Of a stretch of 64,000 nt of DNA, positions 10,391 through 19,097 are shown piece after piece. Each line of letters starts with the position of its first letter. Position 1 is the first letter of the stretch. The notes under the pieces are model-generated. The model had not been told where the DNA came from, searched no databases, and saw only the letters and a list, made by a program, of their open reading frames with translations. This DNA comes from Paenibacillus sp. YYML68 (lineage in GTDB: Bacteria > Bacillota > Bacilli > Paenibacillales > NBRC-103111), in assembly GCF_027923405.1 (NCBI RefSeq), contig NZ_BQYI01000001.1, forward strand, positions 1,404,501-1,468,500, given 5' to 3'. The position numbers and the translations under genes are program-made.

Positions 10391-10876
10391 GAACGGAGCA
10401 GGGGTGGGCTGCTGGAATGGAGTGAACGTTGTGCCCGTGCTCAAGCGATAGCCTCTAACGGACCACAGTGACGCTATTCGGATAATCAGATCGATCACAT
10501 CATTCTAAGGGACACCTTGGACCTTATTACCCCACATTGTGCGTTGAAGGTACAGTGAAGCGGTGAATAGCGTCATGGGTGTCCCTTAGATTGCAATAGG
10601 ACACGATTTCGGCGGCATAAGAGCATCTGTGTCCGTAAGCCCTGGCATATGCACATCGAGCAGCAAGCTTGCAGATCGGCCAAAAACAGGCCAAATTGGC
10701 GGAAATGTCAACGAATCGCGCGTTCGGCAGATTGCTGCAAGGCGGCGATCTGTTCTACGATGTGTGTACAGCAGGAGCTCACAGCGATGCTTGCTGGAGG
10801 GCAACTGCAATAACGCACCAACACAACCGCAACACAACCGCAACATAACCAATAACATGTAGAGGGGTAATGGCAA
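10391..10876. other. Gene-free region with interleaved inverted repeats
   Basis: No gene was seen. The stretch separates the regulator from tctC and contains three related 24-nt motif copies (annotated separately). These are the best candidates for operator sites or a structured leader. Confidence 0.6.
10456..10589. repeat. Three-copy 24-nt motif forming interleaved inverted repeats
   Basis: Direct copies lie at 10456-10479 and 10506-10529, and an inverted copy at 10565-10588. TGACGCTATTC (10469-10479) is complementary to 10565-10575. CTAAGGGACACC (10505-10516) is complementary to 10578-10589. The two pairings interleave in A-B-A'-B' order, so they cannot both form as a simple nested hairpin. 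The element could be an operator cluster, a pseudoknotted leader or a copy of a dispersed repeat. Confidence 0.75.
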
Positions 10877-11890
10877 ATGATGAGACAGAAGTGGAAGGCA
10901 GCGCTAGCTGTAACAGCAATCATGGGAATGACCGTATTAACCGCATGCGGAGGAACAGCTCCGACGTCGTCAGGCCAGTCAGCGGCGAGCAAGGTAGAGT
11001 TCCCGACGAAGCCGATCAGTCTAATCGTACCGTTCGCAGCAGGCGGCGGCACCGATACAACAGCTAGAGCGCTGGCGAAGTCGGCGGAGAAATATTTGAA
11101 GCAGCCGGTGACAGTAATCAATAAAACAGGCGGCGGCGGCTCAGTCGGGATGACGGAAGGCTCTAATGCGAAGAGCGACGGCTACACGGTTACGGTTGTA
11201 ACGGTAGAGTTGACAACGCTTTCACATCTTGGACTATCCCCGATTACGCACCAGAGCTTCAAGCCGGTCGGCATGATGAACTATGAGCCGGCAGCGATCA
11301 CCGTGCGTGCGGACAGTCCTTGGAAGACGATGAAGGAATTCCTCGATTACGCCAAGGCGAATCCGGGGCAGGTGAAGCTCGGTAACTCCGGAACGGGTGC
11401 GATCTGGCATCTGGCTGCAGCGGGGCTGGAGAAGGGGACAGGTACGAAGTTCAACCACATTCCGTTCGAGGGCGCGGCTCCTGCTATTACAGCGCTGCTC
11501 GGCGGTCACGTCGACGCGGTACCAGTGAGCCCGCCTGAGGTGAAGGCGCAGGTCGAGTCAGGTAAGCTGCGTACATTGGCCATTCTCGATGATAAGCCGG
11601 CAGCGGTGCTTCCGGGTGTGAAGACGCTGAAGGAAGAGACGGGCATCGAGTTCAGCTACATCGGCACGTGGAGAGGTCTTGGCGTTCCGAAGGATACACC
11701 GGATGAGATCGTACAGCAGCTGTCCGATGGCTTCATGAAGGCGGTCGAGGACGAGGAGTTCAAGGATTTCATGAAGAAGAACGGGCTAACCATTATGGCG
11801 AAGGACGCCAAGAGCTTCGGTCAGCATTTGAAGGACAATCATGACAAATTCGGCAAGCTTATTCCAGAGCTCGGACTCGCTAAGAAATAA
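10877..11890 (+). CDS. tctC: Tripartite tricarboxylate transporter substrate-binding lipoprotein (TctC/Bug)
   Basis: This 337-residue extracytoplasmic solute receptor has a lipoprotein signal ending LTACGG, so the acylated Cys would be about residue 23. The Bug-family start of the mature domain, FPTKPISLIVPFAAGGGTD, is clear, as is the conserved LGNSGTGAIWH region. AGAGGGG precedes the ATG by nine bases. It leads a tctC-tctB-tctA operon, which identifies the system as a secondary transporter for citrate-like carboxylates or related acids. The ligand cannot be deduced. Confidence 0.93.
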   Translation: MMRQKWKAALAVTAIMGMTVLTACGGTAPTSSGQSAASKVEFPTKPISLIVPFAAGGGTDTTARALAKSAEKYLKQPVTVINKTGGGGSVGMTEGSNAKSDGYTVTVVTVELTTLSHLGLSPITHQSFKPVGMMNYEPAAITVRADSPWKTMKEFLDYAKANPGQVKLGNSGTGAIWHLAAAGLEKGTGTKFNHIPFEGAAPAITALLGGHVDAVPVSPPEVKAQVESGKLRTLAILDDKPAAVLPGVKTLKEETGIEFSYIGTWRGLGVPKDTPDEIVQQLSDGFMKAVEDEEFKDFMKKNGLTIMAKDAKSFGQHLKDNHDKFGKLIPELGLAKK

Positions 11891-11919
11891 GCATTGCGCA
11901 CGCTTGGAGGCTGCTTCTC

Positions 11920-12384
11920 ATGAAATGGAAACATAATGTAGGCTTCTATATGTCGCTGATGTTCATAGCTCTATCGGGCTCGATGTTCTGGAAGTCGTGG
12001 GAGCTCGACTATTACAGCAGCCTCGGACCAGGCCCCGGCTTATTCCCGAGGTGGCTAGCCGGCGCGATGCTGCTCCTCTCGCTCCTGTATGCGTTCAGCT
12101 CGCTGCGCCAGCCGATTGTATGGTCGGAGGTGATGCCGAAGGGGAGGGACATGCGCAACGTGCTGACGGTGCTCGCTTCGGTCGTCGTGTTCGTGCTCGT
12201 CATGACCCCGATCGGCTTCGTCCTGGCCGGGTTTCTGATGATGACGTTCCTGCTGTCGCGAGCCTATCCGTGGCATCGCTCGGCTGGCATTGCGATAACA
12301 GTGAACGTCGCGATCTATTTGATGTTTGACAGCTGGCTGAATGTCCCGCTGCCAAGCGGACAAATCTGGGATTGGGTGGGGTGA
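11920..12384 (+). CDS. tctB: Tripartite tricarboxylate transporter small membrane subunit (TctB)
   Basis: This protein has 154 residues with four predicted hydrophobic segments, the usual size of TctB. The segment GPGPGLFPRWLAG is the family's conserved first loop. A GGAGG site precedes the ATG. It lies between tctC and tctA, 29 bp after the former and 7 bp before the latter, so the three should be one transcript. Confidence 0.9.
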   Translation: MKWKHNVGFYMSLMFIALSGSMFWKSWELDYYSSLGPGPGLFPRWLAGAMLLLSLLYAFSSLRQPIVWSEVMPKGRDMRNVLTVLASVVVFVLVMTPIGFVLAGFLMMTFLLSRAYPWHRSAGIAITVNVAIYLMFDSWLNVPLPSGQIWDWVG

Positions 12385-12391
12385 GCAGCGG

Positions 12392-13897
12392 ATGCCGGAT
12401 ATGGACCTTATCGCACAAGGCTTTGCGACCGCTCTCAGCGGCTGGAATTTACTATATTGTCTGATCGGCGTGTCAATCGGGATGCTCGTAGGTGTTCTGC
12501 CTGGTCTGGGTCCGACGACGGGAGTAGCAGTGCTGCTCCCGATCACCTTCGGGATGGACCCGGTCTCGGCTATCATCATGCTGTGCGGCATCTACTACGG
12601 CGCGATGTATGGCGGGACGATTACGTCCGTGCTCATCAATACGCCCGGCGAGGCGGCGTCGGTCATCACGTGTCTCGATGGCAGCCCGCTGGCGAAGCAA
12701 GGGCGTGCAGGAGCGGCGCTCGGCATCGCGGGAATCGGCTCCTTCATCGGAGGGACGGTGTCCATCTTCGGACTCGTCTTCATCGGTCCACAGCTGGCGC
12801 AGTGGGCGCTGAACTTCGGCCCGCCTGAGTTCTTCGCGCTGATGGTGCTCGGATTGTCGACGGTCATCGGCTTGATGGGCAAGTCGATCATTCGTGGCCT
12901 CATCTCCGCGTTCCTTGGGCTTAATCTGGCGATGGTCGGCATCGACCCGATGTCCGGGACGCTGCGCTTCACGTTCGACAGCCCGTACTTGATGAGCGGC
13001 ATAGACTTCGTCATCGTGGCGATGGGATTGTTCGGCTTGTCCGAGATTCTGCTCGGTATCGAGAAGATGACGGCCGCCGAGAAGCCGCCTAAGCTGCAGG
13101 GCATGCTGCCGCGCAGGGAGGAGTGGGGACCGAACATGAAGGCGATCGGCCGGGGTACGGTGCTCGGCTTCATCATCGGGCTCATTCCAGGCACGAACTC
13201 CGTCATCCCAGCGCTGCTGTCCTATTCCTTGGAGAAAAAGATGGCCAAAGACCCGTCCCGCTTCGGCAAGGGTGCGCTGGAAGGCGTAGCCGGTCCCGAG
13301 ACAGCGAACAACTCGTACTGCGGCGGAGCGCTCATTCCGCTGTTCACGCTCGGCATTCCGAGCTCGCCGACGATCGCGATCATCCTCGGCGCGTTCATGA
13401 TGCACGGGCTGACGCCTGGCCCGACCTTATTCGAGAGCAACCCGGTGTTCGTCTGGGGCGTCATTGCAAGTATGTTTATCGGCAACTTCGTGCTGCTGAT
13501 CATGAACCTACCGATGGCTGGCTGGTGGGCCCGCATCGCGATGATTCCGCCGAAGCTGCTCTATCCGCTTATTCTCGTCATCTCCGTCGTCGGCGCGTAC
13601 ACGGCCAATAACAGCCTGTTCGATGTCGGGCTGATGATCGTCTTTGGTATACTTGGATATTTTATGAAGAAGGCTGACATCCCGATGGCCCCTATCGTAC
13701 TGACGTTCGTCTTAGGCAAAATGATGGAAAGCTCGCTGCTTCAATCGCTGAAGCTGCTGGACGGCTCGTTCCTCGGGCTGTTCGCCCGGCCGATCTCTGG
13801 AACGATTCTGACGGTGTCGCTGCTCATTCTCGTCCTCGGCATTATATCCGGATTGCGTAAGAAGAGTCCGGGCCTCGCGGCTGATGTGGAGATGTAG
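12392..13897 (+). CDS. tctA: Tripartite tricarboxylate transporter large membrane subunit (TctA)
   Basis: This protein has 501 residues from ATG 12392, seven bases after the tctB stop; an in-frame GTG inside tctB is unlikely. It is highly hydrophobic, with about 11-12 membrane segments. The signature TctA stretches VGVLPGLGPTTGVAVLLP, ITSVLINTPGEAASV and the second half-repeat IGLIPGTNSVIPALLSY are present. It is the translocating subunit of the uptake system served by TctC. Confidence 0.94.
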   Translation: MPDMDLIAQGFATALSGWNLLYCLIGVSIGMLVGVLPGLGPTTGVAVLLPITFGMDPVSAIIMLCGIYYGAMYGGTITSVLINTPGEAASVITCLDGSPLAKQGRAGAALGIAGIGSFIGGTVSIFGLVFIGPQLAQWALNFGPPEFFALMVLGLSTVIGLMGKSIIRGLISAFLGLNLAMVGIDPMSGTLRFTFDSPYLMSGIDFVIVAMGLFGLSEILLGIEKMTAAEKPPKLQGMLPRREEWGPNMKAIGRGTVLGFIIGLIPGTNSVIPALLSYSLEKKMAKDPSRFGKGALEGVAGPETANNSYCGGALIPLFTLGIPSSPTIAIILGAFMMHGLTPGPTLFESNPVFVWGVIASMFIGNFVLLIMNLPMAGWWARIAMIPPKLLYPLILVISVVGAYTANNSLFDVGLMIVFGILGYFMKKADIPMAPIVLTFVLGKMMESSLLQSLKLLDGSFLGLFARPISGTILTVSLLILVLGIISGLRKKSPGLAADVEM

Positions 13898-13955
13898 CTA
13901 GATGAGCGTGGGTGTAGGTGTCTCATATGAATAAAGAATTAGGAGTGGAACACGG

Positions 13956-14720
13956 ATGAATATTGATCTAACGAACAAGGTAGCGTTAATTACAGGAGCG
14001 AGCTCGGGTATCGGCGCGAGTGTCGCGAGAACGCTAGCAGCTGCAGGAGCGAAGGTAGCGATCAACTATAACAGCAGTCGGGAGAAGGCTGAGGAGGTCG
14101 CGAGGTCGATCACGGAGAGCGGCGGCACGGCGATCATCGTTCAGGGTGATGTAACGTCCATCGAGCAGATCGAAGCGCTCGTGAGTCAGGTGGAGGCGGA
14201 GCTCGGAACGATCGACATTCTCGTCAATAATGCAGGTCACATGCTGGAGCGGCAGCTGAACGCCGAGATGACTGACTCCCTCTACACACGGGTCATGGAT
14301 CTGAATCTGAAGAGCACGGTGTTCATGTCCAAGGCAGTCATGCCGGGCATGCTTTCGAAGGGACAAGGACATATCGTCAATATGTCCTCGGTAGCGGCGC
14401 ATCATGGCGGCGGACCGGGCGCGAGCGTCTATGCTGCAAGCAAGGCAGCGGTCATCGCCTATTCGAAGGGGCTCGCGAAGGAAGCGGCGCCTTATGACAT
14501 TCGCGTCAATTGCGTATCGCCGGGCTTCATCGGCAACACCGAGTTCCATGCTATGGTAACGTCTGAGGAGGCGAAGAAGGCGACGATAGCCGGAACGCCG
14601 CTCAATCGGCAGGGAGAGCCTGCGGATGTCGCGAACACGGTGTTGTTCCTCGTATCCGGGATGTCCAGCTTTATAACGGGTGAGACGATCGAAATTAACG
14701 GCGGAGCCTTCATGCGCTAG
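13956..14720 (+). CDS. SDR-family NAD(P)-dependent oxidoreductase
   Basis: This 254-residue classical short-chain dehydrogenase has the cofactor motif TGASSGIG near residue 15, NNAGH, the catalytic Ser in MSSVAAHHGG, and YAASK as the Tyr/Lys pair. It is FabG-like in length and pattern. AGGAG precedes the ATG. It follows tctA by 58 bp in the same direction, so it may oxidise or reduce the acid imported by the Tct system or a product of it. The substrate is inferred from context only. Confidence 0.88.
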   Translation: MNIDLTNKVALITGASSGIGASVARTLAAAGAKVAINYNSSREKAEEVARSITESGGTAIIVQGDVTSIEQIEALVSQVEAELGTIDILVNNAGHMLERQLNAEMTDSLYTRVMDLNLKSTVFMSKAVMPGMLSKGQGHIVNMSSVAAHHGGGPGASVYAASKAAVIAYSKGLAKEAAPYDIRVNCVSPGFIGNTEFHAMVTSEEAKKATIAGTPLNRQGEPADVANTVLFLVSGMSSFITGETIEINGGAFMR

Positions 14721-15030
14721 TGAGCGAGCTGTAGTCGATTCGGCCTACTAGGTTGGACAGCTGCTCGATGGTGATGCACCGTTCTTCAAGGTATATAGTA
14801 TGAATGTATATAGAGGCTAGCTCGTACGAAGCGTATGAGGTGCCGAGAGGAAGCCTACTGCCTAGTGTTCAACGGGGAGTGGGCTTTTTATCGTTTTGTG
14901 CAGGTGGATGAGGTTGGGATTATATCATTTTGAATAAAATATGAATAACACGCTAATATAGTTCATCCTATGTCTTCCGAATTCGCTACGTGAAGAATGA
15001 ACTGTTCGATTTATTAGGAAAATCAGCTAT
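14721..15030. other. Intergenic region after the SDR gene
   Basis: Apart from a terminator at 14851-14890 and the start of the chromate-transporter control region, nothing was recognised. The last 130 bases are AT-rich. Confidence 0.5.
14851..14890 (+). terminator. Terminator of the tct-SDR unit
   Basis: AAGCCTACT pairs with AGTGGGCTT (one G-T pair) around a 17-base loop, followed by a T run. Confidence 0.75.
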
Positions 15031-15055
15031 AGTTTATTCCAATGTGGAATAAACT
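15031..15055. promoter_or_regulatory. Perfect 11-bp palindrome, probable operator
   Basis: AGTTTATTCCA and TGGAATAAACT are exact reverse complements separated by ATG. There is no T run, so it is not a terminator. A TATACT at 15060-15065 could be a -10 box whose -35 would fall inside the palindrome. This is the arrangement expected of a repressor operator for the chromate-type transporter. Confidence 0.65.
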
Positions 15056-15101
15056 TAGGTATACTAGACATATAACGATGAATGAGTGGGAGGTGTTCGA
15101 G

Positions 15102-15746
15102 ATGAAGCGTGACCGATGGTTAAGGCTGTGGCTACTGTTCTGGACGTTCGTCAAGATTGGTCCTTCGACCTTCGGGGGCGGCTATGCGATGATCCCTGTC
15201 ATTCAGCGAGAGGTGACGGAGAAGCGAGGCTGGATGGATGAGGCTGGAATGAACGATGTGCTCGCGATTGCCGGCTCGGCGCCCGGGGGGATTGGTGTGA
15301 ATGCGTCAGCCTTTATCGGCTATCGACTGTCGGGGATCGCGGGAGCGGTCGTTGCAGTCATCGGCATGACGCTGCCGACCTTCCTCATCGCGTTCTTGCT
15401 TAGCTTCGGCTATGCTCACCTGCAGCATAATCCGAAGGTAGCCGGTGCGCTGGAAGGGCTACATGCGGCAATTGTCGGCTTAATCGTGGTGGCCGGGTAT
15501 CGGATGGGGCGCAGCGGGGTGTTCGATAAGACGACGCTCGCAACAGTTGTAGGTACGGTGATAGTGCTCCTCTGTGTGCCGATTCATCCTATAGCTGTCA
15601 TGGGCGTTGGTCTTGTTATCGGTATGCTGCTGGTGAAGATCAAGGAGCTTGCGGGGCTTCCGATTCAGTTGGAGAAGCAGGTGCAGGAGACCGATGGCAG
15701 CGGTCGGTTCAAGTATGACGACTATTACATGGCTGACGGCATCTAG
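15102..15746 (+). CDS. Chromate transporter family protein, first half-size subunit
   Basis: This protein has 214 residues from ATG 15102, which GGGAGGTG precedes; an upstream in-frame ATG lacks a ribosome site. It is a single-domain CHR-family membrane protein with FVKIGPSTFGGGYAMIPVI near the N-terminus and about six hydrophobic segments, plus a polar C-terminal tail. Single-domain CHR proteins work as pairs, and the second half lies 58 bp downstream. The family exports chromate in some members, but the substrate of this pair is not established by sequence. Confidence 0.88.
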   Translation: MKRDRWLRLWLLFWTFVKIGPSTFGGGYAMIPVIQREVTEKRGWMDEAGMNDVLAIAGSAPGGIGVNASAFIGYRLSGIAGAVVAVIGMTLPTFLIAFLLSFGYAHLQHNPKVAGALEGLHAAIVGLIVVAGYRMGRSGVFDKTTLATVVGTVIVLLCVPIHPIAVMGVGLVIGMLLVKIKELAGLPIQLEKQVQETDGSGRFKYDDYYMADGI

Positions 15747-15804
15747 ACGCACAACAGCTGGAGGACTGGAGCTGATCCAGACCTAGAGGGAAGGGGGAGT
15801 GGAG

Positions 15805-16347
15805 ATGGAGCTTCTGGATTTATTTATTACGTTTGTCAAAATCGGCTTACTATCGTTCGGCGGCGGCTATGCGATGATCCCTGTTATGAACCATGAGGTT
15901 CGGGCGCATCATTGGATGTCGGATGAGGCGTTCACCGATACGGTCGCAGTTGCAGGGATGGCACCGGGCCCCATTGCAACCAATAGCGCCACCTTGATCG
16001 GCTATAAGACGGCGGGAATCGCTGGGGCTATCGTTTCTACAGTCGGTATTGTGCTGCCTTCCGTAATGCTCATCGTGGTGATTGCTGCTTTTTTCCTCCG
16101 TGTACATCATAGCAGGTGGCTTCGGTCTCTGTTGTACGGGATGCGGCCTGTCGTGACCGGCTTCATTATATATGCTGCGTTCTCGTATGGCATGCGGGGC
16201 GGGGACTGGTCGTTCTCGTGGCAAAGTGCCGTAAGCATCGGCATTATCGCATTCGTCGTGATCGGTATTCTGAAGTATCGGCTTCATCCGCTTGCTGCGC
16301 TCTCGGTGTCGGGACTGGTCGGCGCTGCGATGCTATATACCGGATAG
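15805..16347 (+). CDS. Chromate transporter family protein, second half-size subunit
   Basis: This 180-residue protein begins at ATG 15805, behind AAGGGGGAG. It repeats the CHR motif FVKIGLLSFGGGYAMIPVM and the AVAGMAPGPIATNSATLIGY loop seen in its partner, with about six membrane segments. Heterodimer formation with the preceding protein in antiparallel orientation is known for short-chain CHR proteins and is inferred here. The two genes probably share the palindrome-containing promoter. Confidence 0.88.
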   Translation: MELLDLFITFVKIGLLSFGGGYAMIPVMNHEVRAHHWMSDEAFTDTVAVAGMAPGPIATNSATLIGYKTAGIAGAIVSTVGIVLPSVMLIVVIAAFFLRVHHSRWLRSLLYGMRPVVTGFIIYAAFSYGMRGGDWSFSWQSAVSIGIIAFVVIGILKYRLHPLAALSVSGLVGAAMLYTG

Positions 16348-16567
16348 ACTTGTGCATGCGAACGTAGTTGAGCTTGGGTCTAGACCTGCAGCTTGTCTCA
16401 TATATTCCGAAGAGGTGGAAGTTCGTAGCAGCTCTAGAACAGCCTGACTAGCGGATAGTATGGGAGCGGAAGCAGGACGGCCCGAATATCGGTAGACATT
16501 GCGGAAATAAACGTGCTATCATTACTCTGTCCCGGCTGAGACCGGGCGTAATTCCATAATTTGATTC
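16348..16567. other. Intergenic region before the cobalamin riboswitch
   Basis: No gene was seen. It holds the likely riboswitch promoter and a short CCCGG...CCGGG hairpin near 16530-16550. Confidence 0.5.
16493..16522 (+). promoter_or_regulatory. Probable sigma-A promoter of the cobalamin operon
   Basis: TAGACA at 16493-16498 and TATCAT at 16517-16522 each match the sigma-A consensus at five of six positions and are 18 bp apart. Transcription would begin about 40 bases before the riboswitch. Confidence 0.5.
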
Positions 16568-16765
16568 GAAACAGGTGCCTCTGGTCGGAGCTCTAGCTCC
16601 GTGTCATAGGCTTAATAGGGAAGCCGGTGTAATTCCGGCACGGTCCCGCCACTGTAAGCGAGGAGTAACCTCTGCACAATGTCACTGTCCGATCGTAGGA
16701 TGGGAAGGCGCAGAGGAAGCGACGATCCGCAAGTCAGGAGACCTGCCTGTTGGACGAGTGCTGTG
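16568..16765 (+). ncRNA. Cobalamin riboswitch (first copy)
   Basis: The conserved B12 core is clear. It includes GGAAGCCGGTG with its partner CCGGCACGGTCCCGCCACTGT, and the distal GCAAGTCAGGAGACCTGCC, in the right order and spacing. Adenosylcobalamin binding should lower expression of the downstream corrin operon, acting with the terminator at 16940. Confidence 0.95.
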
Positions 16766-16939
16766 CATCTATTAATGGTGCTGGCAGCCCGTAAGTCACC
16801 ATGAAACCTACGCGGATAGGGAGGTGTACGAGAAAGGCTCACGCACGCGCGGAGTAGGTCTGCCCAGCTTGGCTGCTGTTTACAGCGCTATAGTCCGGTA
16901 TGGATCAGCTCGAGCGTCGCGTCATAACCTGATCGTTAC

Positions 16940-16967
16940 GCATCCTTCTTCGGAGGGATGCTTTTTT
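16940..16967 (+). terminator. Riboswitch-associated terminator
   Basis: A nine-pair stem from GCATCCTTC to GAGGGATGC closes a TTCG tetraloop and is followed by six T. It lies between the riboswitch and cbiH60 and is the probable expression platform. Confidence 0.85.
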
Positions 16968-17048
16968 GCTATGTGGCAGAAAGCTTCCGAACGAATTGTT
17001 GACATGGACATACATGAGTATTCAGCTGCGGCGAGAGGAGGAGAGGCT

Positions 17049-19052
17049 GTGAAAGGGAAGCTGTCGGTGATCGGCTTCGGGCCGGGCGCGTTCGAGCATA
17101 TGACGGAGAGAGCGCGGACGGCTCTTCAAGAGAGTGAGGTTATTATCGGGTACAACACGTACGTGGATCTGATTCGCGATCTGTTGGACGGTCAGCATAT
17201 TGTGCGCACAGGCATGACCGAGGAGGTAAGCCGGGCGCAGGAGGCGGTTCGTCAGGCGGAAGCGGGGCGGAAGGTGGCGGTCATCTCGAGTGGAGACTCC
17301 GGGGTGTACGGCATGGCAGGACTTGTATACGAGGTATTGATGGAAAAAGGCTGGCGACGCGACACCGGCGTCGAGGTCGAGGTGATCCCCGGCATATCGG
17401 CGATTAACTCGACAGGCTCGCTGCTCGGCGCACCGATCATGCACGATGCGTGTACGATCAGCTTGAGCGATCATCTGACGCCGTGGGAGCTCATTATTCG
17501 GCGGGTGGAGGCTGCAGGGGCGGCTGACTTCGTCATCGCGCTGTACAACCCACGCAGCGGCCGCCGGACACGCCAGATCGTCGAGACGCAGCAGGTGCTG
17601 CTGAAGTATCGCTCGAAGGACACGCCAGTCGGTATCGTCAAGAGTGCGTACCGTGACAGACAAGATATCGTCATTACGACGCTGGAGCACATGCTTGAGC
17701 ATGACATAGGCATGCTGACCACGGTCATTATTGGCAACTCCGCAACCGTCGTGTACGACGGATTGATGATTACTCCGCGTGGCTACCAGCGTAAGTACAC
17801 GCTGGGCGACGAGATTCAGCCTCTGAAGCCGCATGAGCGGCTGCGTGTGGAGGCTGAGCCTTGGTCGCTGGAAGCGCAGATGGAGGGTGCCGAGCCTATG
17901 TCGCTGGAGGCAGAGGCGGCGGATTCGGAGTCGAGTTCGGCGGATGCTGCGCGGTGGTCGGTGGAGGCACAGGCGGTGGATGCGGAGCCGTGGTCGCTGG
18001 AGGCAGAGGCGGCGGATGCGGAAGGTGCGAGGTTGCAGAGTGGGCTTCAGGGCGCGGGTATCGATCCTGCAAGCCCGCTCGCCCTTGCGCTTGAGGCGCT
18101 GTGGCTTGTCGATGCGCGGGAAGAGGCGTCCCGGTCGGCGCAGTCGGCCGAGGAGCTGATTGCCGCAGCTGCGGCGGCAGCGCCTGAAGTGCAGTCTGGC
18201 GGGGCAGCTGCGTCCGGACTGGTGGGGACCGAGCAGACCGTGGGAGCCGGGTCTGGGTTAGCGATGGAGCATGCTGCAGGCGCTCCTGCGACTGCGGCGC
18301 AGTCGGCAGCGCCTGTGCAGGCGGCTCCAGCTCGGGGCGCACGCGGTGTGGAGCAGTCAGCTGCGGCTGCGCCTTGGCTGCAAGGCGCTGGCGCGTTCAA
18401 GCGCCAGGAAATACTCGAGTTCGCGGTCAGTCCGGGACTCGCGGAGAAGAAGCTGTCAGCTGCGCAGCTGACGCTGCTAGCTGAGGTCGTAGGCGATGAC
18501 GGCGCGATTGAATATACGCCGCATCACCAGCTGCTCGTCCGGCTCGTGACGAGCGAGCCGCAGCACGCGGTCGCCCGCCTCAAGGCGGCAGGGCTGCTGC
18601 TTGCTCCGGTCGGCGACGTGGCGCAGCTGAAGGCGTGCGATTTTTGCAACATGGATAAGGCGGATTCGGTGCCACATCTGGAGGAGCTGAATCGCCGCAT
18701 CGGCGGGATGAAGCTGCCGAAGGAGCTGAAGATCGGCTTCAACGGCTGCGGGATGGCGTGCTACGGAGCGGTCAAGGAGGATATCGGTATTGTGTATCGC
18801 CGGGAGCGGTTCGATCTGTTCCTGGGAGGCAAGACGGTCGGGCGTAATGCCCATGCGGGTATTCCGGTAGCCGAGGGGATCGAGCCGGAGCAGCTTGTCG
18901 AGTCGGTGGAGCGTATCGTGAAGCGTTATGCGAGCGAGGCGAATCCGAACGAGCGGTTTCATAAATTTTTCAGCCGGGTGAAGGAGCTGGAGGGGTACAG
19001 ACATCAGGAGCTGCCGGTGTTCCAGATCGAGAATGCGCTGTGCGGGGATTAA
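17049..19052 (+). CDS. cbiH60: CbiH60-type precorrin-3B C17-methyltransferase / ring-contraction protein with ferredoxin-like Fe-S domain
   Basis: This protein has 667 residues. GTG 17049 is chosen because AGGAGGAG lies five bases upstream; a longer frame would run through the terminator. Residues 1-250 form a CobJ/CbiH tetrapyrrole methylase (LSVIGFGPGAFEHMT start, SSGDSGVYGMAG, VEVIPGISAIN). Residues about 260-450 are an Ala/Glu-rich linker with four imperfect copies of an AEPWSLEAEAAD-type unit. Residues about 450-667 resemble a nitrite/sulfite-reductase half-domain, with CDFC and CGMAC offering four Cys for a [4Fe-4S] centre. B. megaterium CbiH60 has the same fusion and position, and makes cobalt-factor III/precorrin-4-type products. 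The long repetitive linker is unusual. Confidence 0.92.
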   Translation: MKGKLSVIGFGPGAFEHMTERARTALQESEVIIGYNTYVDLIRDLLDGQHIVRTGMTEEVSRAQEAVRQAEAGRKVAVISSGDSGVYGMAGLVYEVLMEKGWRRDTGVEVEVIPGISAINSTGSLLGAPIMHDACTISLSDHLTPWELIIRRVEAAGAADFVIALYNPRSGRRTRQIVETQQVLLKYRSKDTPVGIVKSAYRDRQDIVITTLEHMLEHDIGMLTTVIIGNSATVVYDGLMITPRGYQRKYTLGDEIQPLKPHERLRVEAEPWSLEAQMEGAEPMSLEAEAADSESSSADAARWSVEAQAVDAEPWSLEAEAADAEGARLQSGLQGAGIDPASPLALALEALWLVDAREEASRSAQSAEELIAAAAAAAPEVQSGGAAASGLVGTEQTVGAGSGLAMEHAAGAPATAAQSAAPVQAAPARGARGVEQSAAAAPWLQGAGAFKRQEILEFAVSPGLAEKKLSAAQLTLLAEVVGDDGAIEYTPHHQLLVRLVTSEPQHAVARLKAAGLLLAPVGDVAQLKACDFCNMDKADSVPHLEELNRRIGGMKLPKELKIGFNGCGMACYGAVKEDIGIVYRRERFDLFLGGKTVGRNAHAGIPVAEGIEPEQLVESVERIVKRYASEANPNERFHKFFSRVKELEGYRHQELPVFQIENALCGD

Positions 19053-19097
19053 GCGATAGATCAGGTTGATTCGATGTGAGAGAAGGGGGCGATCCGA

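Noticed and set aside
16824..17048. 75-residue N-terminal extension of CbiH60
   Set aside because: It would be translated through the terminator and lacks a ribosome site. The GTG at 17049 has an excellent one and matches the family start.
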